Shown: piece after piece, positions 33,132 through 41,060 of the stretch
Numbering within the stretch: the first letter of the stretch is position 1
How the letters are laid out: every line of letters starts with the position of its first letter
Origin: a virus
Length of the DNA stretch: 55,275 nt
Virus record (IMG/VR): IMGVR_UViG_3300005534_000016
Coordinates: 1 to 55,275 of that record
Strand: one strand, 5' to 3'
Program-made: the position numbers and the translations under genes
The notes under the pieces: model-generated
Database searches by the model: none
What the model was told of the DNA's origin: nothing
The model's input: only the letters and a program-made list of their open reading frames with translations

Positions 33132-33436
33132 CGCAAAATTTGTTTCAACATAAAAATCGTCGTGGCCCGGTTCAAGTCCACCGGCTGCACGAATAACACC
33201 CGCCAGCCCGCCATGGCGGCGGCGTTAAGCTTTTCCCACTCGTTGAGCAACGCCGCGCCCTGAGTGTGCCGGCCCCGCGTCCAGATACCGCCCTGGACCT
33301 CCAACGCCACCTTGAATTTCGGCCAAGCAAAATCGAGCCGCCATCGCCGCGACGGATCAAACCGATGTTCCGTCACCGGCAACGGCAAAGAGTGTTGATC
33401 TAACACCGCGTTAAAAATGCGCACCTGGCTTTTCAC
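33128..33436 (-). CDS. PD-(D/E)XK nuclease, VSR/DUF559-like, 102 aa
   Basis: The core RRWRLDFAWP ... KVALEVQGG gives Asp35 and Glu46-x-Gln48, a PD-(D/E)XK variant, and TRGRHTQGAALLNEWEKLNA with GWRVLFVQP resembles very short DUF559/VSR-type nucleases of phages. It could act as a nicking or junction-cutting enzyme in recombination. Coupled to both neighbours. Confidence 0.7.
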   Translation of the reverse strand: MKSQVRIFNAVLDQHSLPLPVTEHRFDPSRRWRLDFAWPKFKVALEVQGGIWTRGRHTQGAALLNEWEKLNAAAMAGWRVLFVQPVDLNRATTIFMLKQILR

Positions 33437-33624
33437 GACTCCGATTCATTGGCGCGTTGAATTTCGAGCAACTGCAAATGGCGGATCAACAGGCCCACGC
33501 GCTCACAACATTCCCGCGCCGCCACCCAACGGCCATGCCGCACACAACTATCCATCACCTTGCGCATGTTTTTCAGATCGTGGTGCAGCCGCTGGCGTTC
33601 GATTTTGTAGGGAACTGCCTTCAT
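33433..33624 (-). CDS. Small basic helical protein, 63 aa
   Basis: The start at 33624 (MKAVPYKIERQ) overlaps the upstream stop by ATGA; a longer form would overlap that gene more. The chain is rich in Arg/His/Leu (RQRLHHDLKNMRKVMDSCV, LLIRHLQLLEIQ). Function unknown. Confidence 0.6.
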   Translation of the reverse strand: MKAVPYKIERQRLHHDLKNMRKVMDSCVRHGRWVAARECCERVGLLIRHLQLLEIQRANESES

Positions 33625-34166
33625 GCCGCGATATATTGCGGATGGTCCAGCGGCAACAAGGGTGCCGCCGCCCGAAACAGCAACGGCGACCAAGCCAAGT
33701 TACCCGGCGCAACGTCGTAACCGGACGTGTTCAGCAATTTCAAACCGGCAGCCGCCAGCGAGTCCATGACATACTGGGAACAAAACACCGCTGACGTGTG
33801 CCCGTCATCCGTCGCTTGGCCGATTAATTCCGTGAACCCGGGCAAAAAGCGAAACAGGTTGCTAATCGAATAACCTTCCTTTTCCGCTTCCGACTTCGCG
33901 CAATGATCCAAGACGGCGGCAACCTGCGCGTCCGTCAGGTCTGTGAATGCCGGGTAAGTCGTGGACACCATGAACACATCAATCCCCGGCAATTCCGCGT
34001 CCGCGAGTTGACGCCGCCTCACATGCGGAAAATACGCCTCGCTAATCGTGTTTGTTGACGGATCGACCAGCAACGCCGCATGCGTGTACGGCGAGCGCGT
34101 CACATCTTGGATGATCCGGTCCAGCGGATCATCCTTATGTTGCCGGAATAACAAGACCTTGATCAT
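33621..34166 (-). CDS. Permuted NlpC/P60-like (YiiX/DUF830-type) protein, 181 aa
   Basis: From the ATG at 34166, the order is His29 in YTHAALLVD, Glu43 in SEAYF, then Cys129 in VFCSQYV. The His-before-Cys order is that of circularly permuted papain-like NlpC/P60 proteins. These hydrolyse amide bonds in peptidoglycan, lipids or proteins. It has no signal peptide. It is the only peptidoglycan-hydrolase-like protein I can see, but its place in the replication module makes lysis uncertain. ATGA links on both sides. Confidence 0.65.
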   Translation of the reverse strand: MIKVLLFRQHKDDPLDRIIQDVTRSPYTHAALLVDPSTNTISEAYFPHVRRRQLADAELPGIDVFMVSTTYPAFTDLTDAQVAAVLDHCAKSEAEKEGYSISNLFRFLPGFTELIGQATDDGHTSAVFCSQYVMDSLAAAGLKLLNTSGYDVAPGNLAWSPLLFRAAAPLLPLDHPQYIAA

Positions 34167-35002
34167 GGTGCCCCCAGATATGGCAAAATCTTGGTTTCCT
34201 TCTCGACCTGTTTGACCAAGGCCAGCAGGCTTTCGCGCCGGATTTCGTTCAGATTGGCGATTTCGTAAAACAACACCAGCGACCGGTTTTCGCACCGAGT
34301 TTTGAGCCGGGCCAAGATTTCAAATTGCTCGCCGCCCAAAAACACCGCCGCCTTGAACTTGATCTCCCGGGGCAATTCCATTTCGCCGGCTTTGGTTGTG
34401 GCGTTGCCCTTGATGACAATGTCCTCATCGAACTGCACCGAATACGCGCCGTTATCCAGGCGGATGGCCGTATTAAACCGGGCGTTCCGATGCCCGTGCA
34501 GATCGCGCACCAGTTCCAGCAAATCCGCGCCGCTGGGCGAGAGACACAACTTGGCGTTGTCCTCCAGCCATGCCGCAAATTCCACCTGAAAAAAATTGCG
34601 GCGGTTGCTGTTGGTGATCGCTTTCCATTCCGGCGTTTGAATCACCGGATAAGTGGCGAAATGCCGGCACGCCGCCGGGCGCAGTTCCGGCGCTGGCCCG
34701 TGATAATCCAAGATGGCGATAAACTCGGCGTCCAAGTCATCGTCCACCGTGCACCAAATCTGCGTCTGCGGTGACTTGAACCGGTTCAGATAAGCGCAGA
34801 ACGATCCGGCCTCGTCGAAACGCACCCGGCGTTCGATCCGCTGCGGCGGGAAAACGTCTTTCAGATTGTGGACAGACATATCCTTTGGCAGCACCACAAA
34901 CGGATCACTCTCGCCATTGTCCGTTTTGACACCCTGCGGCGTCGTGTGCGTCGCCCCCAAAGCCATCAAATGCTTGATCGTTTCAGTTAGTAATTCGCTC
35001 AT
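34163..35002 (-). CDS. DUF2303/YfdQ-like phage protein, 279 aa
   Basis: The order of segments, an ETIKHLMALG start, DDLDAEFIAILDYHG, WKAITNSNRRNFFQVEFAAW, and the C-terminal FEILARLKTRCENRSLVLFY, matches the DUF2303 (YfdQ) family of lambda-like and related phages. Function unknown; the gene typically lies in early operons beside a smaller protein, as here (34999-35373). Confidence 0.7.
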   Translation of the reverse strand: MSELLTETIKHLMALGATHTTPQGVKTDNGESDPFVVLPKDMSVHNLKDVFPPQRIERRVRFDEAGSFCAYLNRFKSPQTQIWCTVDDDLDAEFIAILDYHGPAPELRPAACRHFATYPVIQTPEWKAITNSNRRNFFQVEFAAWLEDNAKLCLSPSGADLLELVRDLHGHRNARFNTAIRLDNGAYSVQFDEDIVIKGNATTKAGEMELPREIKFKAAVFLGGEQFEILARLKTRCENRSLVLFYEIANLNEIRRESLLALVKQVEKETKILPYLGAP

Positions 35003-35373
35003 AATTGTTTGGCTTGTTGATTCGCTTGTTCGTCGTCCTGGCTGGACACCATGGCCCGCAACGCCGGCAATTGTTGTTGCTGCGGATTCTCCCGCACCAA
35101 GTTGTTATGATCGTCGGCGAAAAACAGGCCGGCGAACGCGTCACTGCGTGGCAGCTTTTCCACCACGTCACATTCAAAGCCCAAGGCGCATTCCTCCCCC
35201 TTGGCGGCGGGATAAATCGTCATGGTAAGAATCACCTTGCCCGGTTTGGTATGTTCCCGCACGGCGGCGGTGACGGCGCGGATGGCTTCGGACACGTCAG
35301 TAATGACTTTGCCCTTCTGGTGAGTTTGCAACGTGCGGATAAAACCGCCGTCAATGGTTTGTGGTTCATTCAT
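34999..35373 (-). CDS. Early phage protein, 124 aa, partner of DUF2303 gene
   Basis: The segments GKVILTMTIYPAAKG, CDVVEKLPRSDAFAGLFFAD and NNLVRENPQQQQLPALR match small proteins that often precede DUF2303 genes in phages. Mainly a beta sheet with a disordered Gln-rich tail. Coupled by ATGA to the DUF2303 gene. Confidence 0.6.
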   Translation of the reverse strand: MNEPQTIDGGFIRTLQTHQKGKVITDVSEAIRAVTAAVREHTKPGKVILTMTIYPAAKGEECALGFECDVVEKLPRSDAFAGLFFADDHNNLVRENPQQQQLPALRAMVSSQDDEQANQQAKQL

Positions 35374-35397
35374 AATTTTTTTGGTTGAATTTGTTGG

Positions 35398-35916
35398 TTA
35401 AAACGGCACGTCATCATCTGCCGGCAAAACATTCGCCGTTGTCGTTGTGACTGACGCCCCGGCTGCCGGTTGCGCCATTGCCTTGTAAGTTGGAGCCGCC
35501 GCCGAAGCCGCCACCTTGTCCGGCCCCTGCGGTTTAAAATCCAGGATGATATTTTTGGCGCGAAAGTTACCCTTCGCCGGTTCTATCCCCACATCCGCCC
35601 AACCCGAACGGCCCGCCAAGGCATTATTCGCCGCATCAATCACGCCGCCTTCATAAGCCGACCCCAAACCGATGGTAAAAAAGAAATGGCGGAATTTGTG
35701 TGGCAGATACCAGTCGGCAATGTACTCATAACAATGATAATCGCCGTCCTCCCCGTGGATGTTGAGTTTGAGTTTGATCAACGGCTTGCCCGCATTTTTT
35801 TCCGACTTGCTCACCGTCTCGGCCGATTCCATCACCGTAAACGGGTTGAGACCTTTTGGGCAAAGGGATGCTTCTTGCACTTCCGCCTCGGTCTTGGGGG
35901 TAAATTGATAGGCCAT
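35398..35916 (-). CDS. SSB-like / DUF669-like single-strand DNA-binding protein, 172 aa
   Basis: The N-terminal 125 residues are a beta-rich domain (IKLKLNIHGEDGDYHCYEYI, WADVGIEPAKGNFRAKNIIL) of the kind seen in DUF669 proteins. The C-terminus is Ala/Thr-rich and ends in the acidic tip DDDVPF, as in bacterial SSB (DDDIPF), which recruits partner proteins. Its place directly downstream of the Sak4-like ATPase supports a recombination or replication role. Confidence 0.72.
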   Translation of the reverse strand: MAYQFTPKTEAEVQEASLCPKGLNPFTVMESAETVSKSEKNAGKPLIKLKLNIHGEDGDYHCYEYIADWYLPHKFRHFFFTIGLGSAYEGGVIDAANNALAGRSGWADVGIEPAKGNFRAKNIILDFKPQGPDKVAASAAAPTYKAMAQPAAGASVTTTTANVLPADDDVPF

Positions 35917-35918
35917 AA

Positions 35919-36794
35919 TTACTTGATTTTTGCTTTTAAAGATTCGATCACCCTCGCCGCTTGTTCCGTGTTAAACTCGCCGAAGTTTTCCGCATTGGCT
36001 TTTTCCAGCCATTTTTCGATGACTGCTGGTTCAATTTTCAGCAGGTCCACCAAGCGGGCGATTTCCGCCACCTGTTCCGCGCTCGCCAGGACAATTTGCC
36101 GGTGCGGTTTTTCGATGATGTCCCGGCCATACCGTTCCGCGAAATGCGCGTAATCCAGCGGATACGATTCCGCTTCCGGGAAACCCGTCAGCCGCGACTT
36201 GGTGACGATCCCCAGGCGCACCGGCCCGCGCTTCACCACCCGCACCGCCAAGTCCAGTTCATAAATCAGCTTTTCATAAGTGTCTGGCACCTTGCCCACT
36301 TCCGAACGCTGCCCGTTGTTATCCACCCCCCACTCTGCTTTCTCATGCGCGATGAAAATCACGTTCATGTCCAGCCGATGAATCGCCGCAATCAGCCGGC
36401 GCATGGATTGCACGGCGGGTTTTTTATCCGCGCCAAACGCGTTACGATCCCCCAGCCGTTCCCCCTCGGTGGCAATCGCCGTAATGAACGGCTTGGTGAT
36501 GGAGTCGATCACCAGCGTTTCATAGGCGTGCCGTTCCACCGCCAGCGTTTTGACTTCCGAAATGATCACTTCAAAATCATTGGCCCCTTCTTCGGGACCG
36601 ACGTATTGACCCCCGGATTCTTTGAGCCGTTTTTTGTACGGCTCCCGCGTTGCGCCCCCTTCCGTGTCGATGTAATAAACGGCGGGAAAGGACAGCGCGA
36701 ACCAGGTTTTGCCCACACCACTGGCCCCGAAAATCACCAGCTTAGGCTTCATCGGTTCAACCGTCATTGGGTCTTTGCCTCGTAATTTAGTCAT
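35919..36794 (-). CDS. Sak4-like RecA-fold ATPase (AAA_24), 291 aa
   Basis: Walker A GASGVGKT (23-30), AVYYIDTEGGATR (38-50) and Walker B ETLVIDSIT (92-100) define a RecA-like core of the phage nucleotide-binding family, including the single-strand annealing protein Sak4. VIFIAHEKAEWG is the expected sensor strand. It would promote annealing with the SSB-like protein encoded 2 nt downstream. Its start is 14 nt after a hairpin element, suggesting regulated expression. Confidence 0.8.
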   Translation of the reverse strand: MTKLRGKDPMTVEPMKPKLVIFGASGVGKTWFALSFPAVYYIDTEGGATREPYKKRLKESGGQYVGPEEGANDFEVIISEVKTLAVERHAYETLVIDSITKPFITAIATEGERLGDRNAFGADKKPAVQSMRRLIAAIHRLDMNVIFIAHEKAEWGVDNNGQRSEVGKVPDTYEKLIYELDLAVRVVKRGPVRLGIVTKSRLTGFPEAESYPLDYAHFAERYGRDIIEKPHRQIVLASAEQVAEIARLVDLLKIEPAVIEKWLEKANAENFGEFNTEQAARVIESLKAKIK

Positions 36795-36808
36795 AAATTT
36801 TGGTTGGT

Positions 36809-36862
36809 ATCTTTCAAAGCCCGTCGCGCAAGACTCCCCCCTTGGGTCCAGGCTCTGCTTGG
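36809..36862 (-). repeat. Hairpin/GGGGGA element 5, before the Sak4-like gene
   Basis: Minus strand: CCAAGC-AGA-GCCTGG hairpin (one A-C mismatch), ACCCAA, GGGGGGAGTC, then GGGCTTTGAAAGATA. It writes the last residues of the upstream protein, QAEPGPKGGVLRDGL, and its stop. The Sak4-like ATG is 14 nt beyond it. Confidence 0.78.
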
Positions 36863-37251
36863 TCTTCCAATAGCCAGATACGCAGGCCCGTTGGTTCTGA
36901 CTTATCCTTCATGACGCGGGTGGTAAATAACTTGCCCGGCATACTTTTGGTAATGCGTGCAATATGACACCGCACCGCGATGGACTGCCGGACCGGCTCA
37001 ATCATCGGCATAAAAATGCTTTGGCCAATTTTCATTTTTTTCATGGCCTCCGTCAGATCAAAGAGATGCTGTTTACGAATGGCAAACAAGCGGCCCGGCA
37101 CCGGCACATTATTTTCAATTTCAAAAGGCATATCAGCAGGATCATCCGGGATGGAACCCGGATAAGTCGGTTCAAGTTTAATGAGTCTGACCTTCGTAAA
37201 CTCGCGTTCCAAAAAACTGTTCGTCAAACCGCGCAGGCTTCTCAGCCTCAT
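36814..37251 (-). CDS. Hypothetical protein, 145 aa
   Basis: A start at 37251 is placed 14 nt after element 6; an internal Met (MPFEIENNVPVPGR, residue 42) may be the true start since the preceding residues look less conserved. The core (PGRLFAIRKQHLFDLTEAMK) is of a type seen in small early phage proteins. The C-terminal 15 residues are written by element 5. Confidence 0.5.
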   Translation of the reverse strand: MRLRSLRGLTNSFLEREFTKVRLIKLEPTYPGSIPDDPADMPFEIENNVPVPGRLFAIRKQHLFDLTEAMKKMKIGQSIFMPMIEPVRQSIAVRCHIARITKSMPGKLFTTRVMKDKSEPTGLRIWLLEDQAEPGPKGGVLRDGL

Positions 37252-37265
37252 ATTTTAAATAGTTA

Positions 37266-37314
37266 TCTTTCAGAGCCTGTCGCACGGTTTTCCCCCAAAG
37301 GCCAGCAGTGGCCT
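37266..37314 (-). repeat. Hairpin/GGGGGA element 6
   Basis: Minus strand: AGGCCA-CTGC-TGGCCT hairpin at the stop of the preceding gene, TTT, GGGGGAAAACC, then AGGCTCTGAAAGATA and the start codon of the 145-aa gene 14 nt later. The box is slightly diverged (GGCTCTGA for GGCTTTGA). Confidence 0.7.
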
Positions 37315-37559
37315 CACCGCTTGATGGCCCTGGCCAAGTACGACTTCACATGGATGCGCACGTCCCGTTCGGATTTCCGATCCAACCCCGGCGTAATCGC
37401 CTGACGCCGCCGCGCTGTCTTCAAAGAAATCTGCCGCCAAATGGCGAATTGCGGCAACGTCAGCATGGAATTTTCATCATAACCTTGCGGCAGACAGCCG
37501 GGGATTTGCGGGACCGCCGGGGCCTCCGGGGCCTCCGCCATGGGTGCGGTGGCGTTCAT
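37314..37559 (-). CDS. Small excisionase/HTH-like protein, 81 aa
   Basis: The start at 37559 (MNATAPMAEA) overlaps the upstream stop (ATATGA). After an Ala/Pro/Glu-rich lead, MLTLPQFAIWRQISLKTARR and RQAITPGLDR with the end DVRIHVKSYLARAI look like a small winged helix of the excisionase type, which bends DNA or selects a binding site. It may be a recombination directionality factor or early regulator. Confidence 0.5.
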   Translation of the reverse strand: MNATAPMAEAPEAPAVPQIPGCLPQGYDENSMLTLPQFAIWRQISLKTARRRQAITPGLDRKSERDVRIHVKSYLARAIKR

Positions 37560-37822
37560 ATATGCTTCAACGCCTGTTGCACCGTCTTCCACCGGGGCCG
37601 CTCCGGCTTGCCTTGGTACGCCGCATCAAACACAAATTTGAACTTCACTGGCATATCCGGCCCGGCCAGACCCGCCGCATTCTGCAAAAACTGCGCCTGC
37701 GAAATTTTCAGTTCCACCGCCCGCCGCTTGATATAAAGCAGGGCCGCATTTTCCAATCGGACAAACACCCCGATCTTCCGCCCCCGCTTCCGGCGCTGCA
37801 CCTTGATTTTTTCGCCTTGCAT
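37556..37822 (-). CDS. Hypothetical basic protein, 88 aa
   Basis: The ATG at 37822 (MQGEKIKVQRRKRGRK) is preferred; a GTG start 69 nt upstream gives 111 aa but reads across operator-like sites. The N-terminus is very basic, followed by an amphipathic helix (NAALLYIKRRAVELKISQAQ). First gene of the replication block on this strand. No Shine-Dalgarno sequence is visible. Confidence 0.5.
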   Translation of the reverse strand: MQGEKIKVQRRKRGRKIGVFVRLENAALLYIKRRAVELKISQAQFLQNAAGLAGPDMPVKFKFVFDAAYQGKPERPRWKTVQQALKHI

Positions 37823-37913
37823 AAATGTATATCGTTTGATATATGTTTTTACCAACGGACACCGCGACCGTGAAGTAAAATGTGTTGACACAGATATACA
37901 TTTAATTTAAAAA
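37823..37913. promoter_or_regulatory. Divergent control region with two GATATACA-type sites
   Basis: Minus strand: TTGGTA, 18 nt, TATACA just before the ATG at 37822. Plus strand: TTGACA (37885-37890), 17 nt, TAAAAA (37908-37913). TGTATATCGTTTGATATATG (37826-37845) contains the inverted repeat TATATC/GATATA, and GATATACA recurs at 37893-37900 inside the plus promoter. This looks like a repressor-controlled early switch between the two strands. Confidence 0.6.
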
Positions 37914-37963
37914 CCCAATAACGACGCGGCTTGGCTAACAAAAAAAACGGAAATTTTGTTCAA

Positions 37964-38278
37964 ATGATCGAAGAGAAAATCCTCCCTGAACCGCCGCGTC
38001 TCATTGGCGTGTATATCAAACTCACGCCACGCGGACGCGGAAACATTCACCGCCTCGCGCAAAACTGGGGCATGACTGACGGCGAAGCCTTTGAAGTCCT
38101 CGGGGCCCTGGCCAACCTCGTGGACAAGAAAAACACCCGCGCCCAAGTTTATCTTTTCCGGCTGTTGGTCCGCAACCTGCACGAATTTGATTTGACGGAA
38201 ATCCGCAAAATAATACCCACCTTGCGGCGTCCCCGGGGACGCCCAAGAAACCACCCCGAAATTCCCAAACCCAAATAA
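37964..38278 (+). CDS. Small protein with AT-hook-like tail, 104 aa
   Basis: A TTG start at 37931 is possible, but the ATG at 37964 (MIEEKILPEPPRL) has GGAAA upstream. The helical body (IHRLAQNWGMTDGEAFEVLG) is followed by RRPRGRPRNHPEIPKPK, an AT-hook-like DNA-binding tail. It is the first gene of the plus-strand operon and likely a regulator. Its stop overlaps the next start. Confidence 0.6.
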   Translation: MIEEKILPEPPRLIGVYIKLTPRGRGNIHRLAQNWGMTDGEAFEVLGALANLVDKKNTRAQVYLFRLLVRNLHEFDLTEIRKIIPTLRRPRGRPRNHPEIPKPK

Positions 38279-38592
38279 TGTTACACTACATTCTTGATGA
38301 CCAAGGCAAACCCAAGAAAGTCTCTGAAACCGAATGGGCCGACTGGCTTGAAACGCACCGCACCACCATTGCCGTCACCCAAATTGGCAAATGGCACGTC
38401 AAGACCGAGTTTAAAAGTTGCCTCTTTGGGGACGTTGTTCTGGTCGATCCGCCCATTTGGGAAACCAAAGTACACAGCGGCCCCCTGCACGACGACACGC
38501 TTTCATGCGGAGGCACCCAAGCCGACGCCTTAAAAATGCACGAACAAATGGTGCAACGCGTCAAAAAACTCCTCGAACACCAACAAAACTAA
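38278..38592 (+). CDS. YILDD-family phage protein, 104 aa
   Basis: It begins MLHYILDDQGKPKKV and continues with ADWLETH, VKTEFKSCLFGDVVL, WETKVHSGPLHDD and a C-terminal helix containing MHEQMVQRVKKL. The gene at 41494 has the same blocks (YILDD, WAKWFET, STVFLGIDH, WETMIFGGPLD), so the two are paralogues. I recall this as a common small phage family of unknown function. Confidence 0.6.
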   Translation: MLHYILDDQGKPKKVSETEWADWLETHRTTIAVTQIGKWHVKTEFKSCLFGDVVLVDPPIWETKVHSGPLHDDTLSCGGTQADALKMHEQMVQRVKKLLEHQQN

Positions 38593-38594
38593 AT

Positions 38595-39383
38595 ATGGAC
38601 ACCCTCACCGAAACCCCTCCGCCCGCTGCCACCACCCCCGTGCAAAGTTCCCGCGCCACCTGGCCCAAAACCTCTCAAGAACGGGCCATGGTCAAGGTAC
38701 TGGTCAAAAAAGCCTATGAACTGGCCAAAGACGAAAACGGGCGCATTGCTTGGAAAAGAATCAAGGTTGAACACCCTGAACTTTACGACCAACTTATGTA
38801 TTGGGCGGCGGACGTGGAACTTCATTTTCAACAATTATGCATGATGATGCGCAAAGAAGGCGAATTGCCGGAAATTGCCGGGGCGGATCACGTCGGCACC
38901 CCCAAAAAAGGGAGCGATGGCCGCACCAAACTCGCTCACCTGTTTGATCTTTTACGCGAACACCACGCCGACTTTCCTCGAAACGATCAAGGGCACACCA
39001 ATTGGACGCAAGTATTGGTTCAATTTCCAGAGATTGCCGAGGAAGCCAAAACCGCCTGGCCCCATTTGGATCAAGACACCATCCAACGGGCACTTAGCAG
39101 CAAAATGGGCAAAGCCTTGAAACAAAAAGCCGCCCGCAAACCTTACACCCGCAAAACCGATTTGGCTGTTTCCAAAACACCCCCCGCACCGAAAGCCGAT
39201 TTACCCCCCCCGGAAACGCCGGCGGTTGAATTTAATTTCTGTCCCCGGTGCGGCTATGCGGCCCGGGCCTATGCCGAGGCCCAAGGCGTACCCCTGTTCG
39301 ATTGCCTGCGATGCGCTTTTCCCATTGCCTTAAGCGAACAAGCGACGAACGTTCGCCTACTCGTCAACGACCAAACCCGTTAA
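38595..39383 (+). CDS. Putative DNA-binding protein with C-terminal zinc ribbon, 262 aa
   Basis: The ATG at 38595 follows the previous stop by 2 nt. Two similar helical repeats are visible (AYELAKDENGRIAWKRIKVE and REHHADFPRNDQGHTNWTQV), each an aromatic-bounded helix pair, then a basic linker (KQKAARKPYTRKTD) and a zinc ribbon CPRCGY ... CLRCAF at about 218-241. It probably binds DNA or acts as a transcription factor. No named family. Confidence 0.55.
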   Translation: MDTLTETPPPAATTPVQSSRATWPKTSQERAMVKVLVKKAYELAKDENGRIAWKRIKVEHPELYDQLMYWAADVELHFQQLCMMMRKEGELPEIAGADHVGTPKKGSDGRTKLAHLFDLLREHHADFPRNDQGHTNWTQVLVQFPEIAEEAKTAWPHLDQDTIQRALSSKMGKALKQKAARKPYTRKTDLAVSKTPPAPKADLPPPETPAVEFNFCPRCGYAARAYAEAQGVPLFDCLRCAFPIALSEQATNVRLLVNDQTR

Positions 39384-39387
39384 ACTC

Positions 39388-39759
39388 ATGGCCCACTTCA
39401 AACCGAACAAACTCGCGGTTTACCGAATACCGTCCCCGCCGATTCCCTGGACCCGTAACACCGCTGATTTTGATCATCTGGACTTTCGCCGTGATCCCAA
39501 ATGCTGGGGCGTTTTGGTTTTAGCGGCCATGGGCTTGACCCACCAAACCATTGCCAACACCTTGGGGATCGAACTTGGTCAAGTCGCTTATCGTTTAAGG
39601 CGGTTCAACCGAAATTTACCGCCCGACCGGCGCATCAGCGGTTACAACTACCGCAACGGCATCAGCCCCTATTCCCAAATGGTCATTCAAAAAGTGGGTC
39701 ACCAAGTCAAAAAAATGCTCATTCCCGTCGTCAACGAAGCCGAAGCTCACGACATTTAA
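39388..39759 (+). CDS. HTH DNA-binding protein, 123 aa
   Basis: A helix-turn-helix is visible at about 46-70 (LAAMGLTHQTIANTLG, then LGQVAYRLRRF), like the HTH of sigma-region-4 or Trp-repressor-type proteins. The C-terminus is basic (VGHQVKKMLIPVV). It starts 4 nt after the zinc-ribbon gene. Probably a phage transcription regulator. Confidence 0.62.
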   Translation: MAHFKPNKLAVYRIPSPPIPWTRNTADFDHLDFRRDPKCWGVLVLAAMGLTHQTIANTLGIELGQVAYRLRRFNRNLPPDRRISGYNYRNGISPYSQMVIQKVGHQVKKMLIPVVNEAEAHDI

Positions 39760-39772
39760 AAGCACGCGTCCC

Positions 39773-40426
39773 ATGCACTTTGAAATCCTGCCAAAGCTTG
39801 ATCCCGGCGAAATGACACTGTTCAATAGTATCCTTTTAGACGACAACCGGCGCATGTACCCGCTCAACAGCTATTTTTATCGCACCTACATGACCCCCGC
39901 CGCCCTGCGCGTCTGGTGCCATGACCATGCCCGTTACAACGTCATTACCGGTGAATTGCTGGACTGGCTCCGGGAACAAATCGGCACCCGCACCGCGCTG
40001 GAGATTGCTGCCGGCATGGGCGACCTCGGTTATCGTTTGGGCATACCCATGACCGATTCACACGTACAAGCCGACGACCCGAGCGTGAAGGCCGTAATGA
40101 AAGCCTGCGGCCAAGTCGGCACCACCCCGCCCCCGGACGTTTTGAAAATGGACGCCCAAACCGCCGTCAAAAAATTCAAGCCACAGGTAGTCATCGGCGC
40201 GTGGGTCACCCAACGCTGGCTCCCCGGCGACGAAGAAGGCAGCATCGTTGGCCCCCGCGAAGAAGAAATCATCAAAAATTGCGAGACCTACATCCACATC
40301 GGCAACGAAATCGTTCACCGCAACAAGCGCATTTTAAAACTACCCCACCAGACCTTTAAATTCCCTTGGCTCGTCTCCCGCGCCAAAGAACAGGACAAAA
40401 ACATCATTCAAATCTGGACCAAATGA
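39773..40426 (+). CDS. Methyltransferase-like protein, 217 aa
   Basis: ALEIAAGMGDLGYRLGIPMT (about 74-93) is a Rossmann SAM-binding motif I. VVIGAWVTQRW, YIHIGNEIVHRNKRIL and FPWLVSRA follow, which I recall as recurring blocks of a small methyltransferase-like family. The acceptor is unknown; no DNA methylase NPPY-type motif is present. The end overlaps the next start as ATGA. Confidence 0.6.
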   Translation: MHFEILPKLDPGEMTLFNSILLDDNRRMYPLNSYFYRTYMTPAALRVWCHDHARYNVITGELLDWLREQIGTRTALEIAAGMGDLGYRLGIPMTDSHVQADDPSVKAVMKACGQVGTTPPPDVLKMDAQTAVKKFKPQVVIGAWVTQRWLPGDEEGSIVGPREEEIIKNCETYIHIGNEIVHRNKRILKLPHQTFKFPWLVSRAKEQDKNIIQIWTK

Positions 40427-40629
40427 AGATCATCATCGACATTAAAGAATTTCCGGGCGGACCACTGCCCAACTGCGAAGTTCGCATCCGCAGCGAGGGC
40501 ATGAAAGAAGCGACCGAAATCGAAAAAGTATTTGCCATGGCATTAAAGCCCGTCATTGAAACCGGCTTGGACCTCATTGGAGGCAATTTAGACGCCCGCG
40601 TCACCCGAGGCGACCCCGCCAAAGGTTAA
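40423..40629 (+). CDS. Small hypothetical protein, 68 aa
   Basis: The start MKIIIDIKEFPGG at 40423 overlaps the methyltransferase-like stop as ATGA. A short strand is followed by a helix (EIEKVFAMALKPVIETG). Function unknown. An 80-bp stretch without a confident gene follows, where only a 30-residue frame is open. Confidence 0.6.
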   Translation: MKIIIDIKEFPGGPLPNCEVRIRSEGMKEATEIEKVFAMALKPVIETGLDLIGGNLDARVTRGDPAKG

Positions 40630-40709
40630 TTTTTTGTCTTGGTTCATGGCCAACGTGTTCAACCGTTCCTTTCCAGACATGAGCGAGCCAGAACCAGGAC
40701 AATCCTTTT

Positions 40710-41060
40710 ATGAGCCCCGAATGTCAGCGCGTCATTGAAATTCAGGATATAATCCTGAAATGGGAGAATCGCGGAGTAACGATCTATCGTTGCGAGCTTA
40801 TTTGGTGGATTGGTTTTAGCATTGTTAACATCATTCAAGACTGGGCCACCGATTCCAAATACTGGGCACTTTTCTTGGGAACGTACCTTTCAGTCGTGGC
40901 CTGCTATTCCTGGATGCTTTACCGTAGCCTTCGCCGACGCCGGATTGCCAAACAAATCCGCGCCAATTTCATCCAATTAGACGCCGCCGCGAACGAAGGA
41001 AACGCAATCAAAGCTTGCCACGCCGCCGAGCAACTTGATGCTTTTTACCGTGATTTATGA
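40710..41060 (+). CDS. Two-helix membrane protein, 116 aa
   Basis: Two hydrophobic segments are visible, LIWWIGFSIVNIIQDW (about 30-45) and YWALFLGTYLSVVACYSWML (about 51-70), followed by a basic RSLRRRRIAKQIRANF and an acidic helix. Arg-rich residues after the second helix predict a cytoplasmic tail. It might be an inner-membrane exclusion or holin-type protein. Stop and next start overlap by ATGA. Confidence 0.55.
   Translation: MSPECQRVIEIQDIILKWENRGVTIYRCELIWWIGFSIVNIIQDWATDSKYWALFLGTYLSVVACYSWMLYRSLRRRRIAKQIRANFIQLDAAANEGNAIKACHAAEQLDAFYRDL

Noticed and set aside
40646-40738. 30-codon frame between two small genes (MANVFNRSFPDMSEPEPGQS...)
   Set aside because: Overlaps the next gene by 29 nt, has no ribosome site, and is too short to judge.
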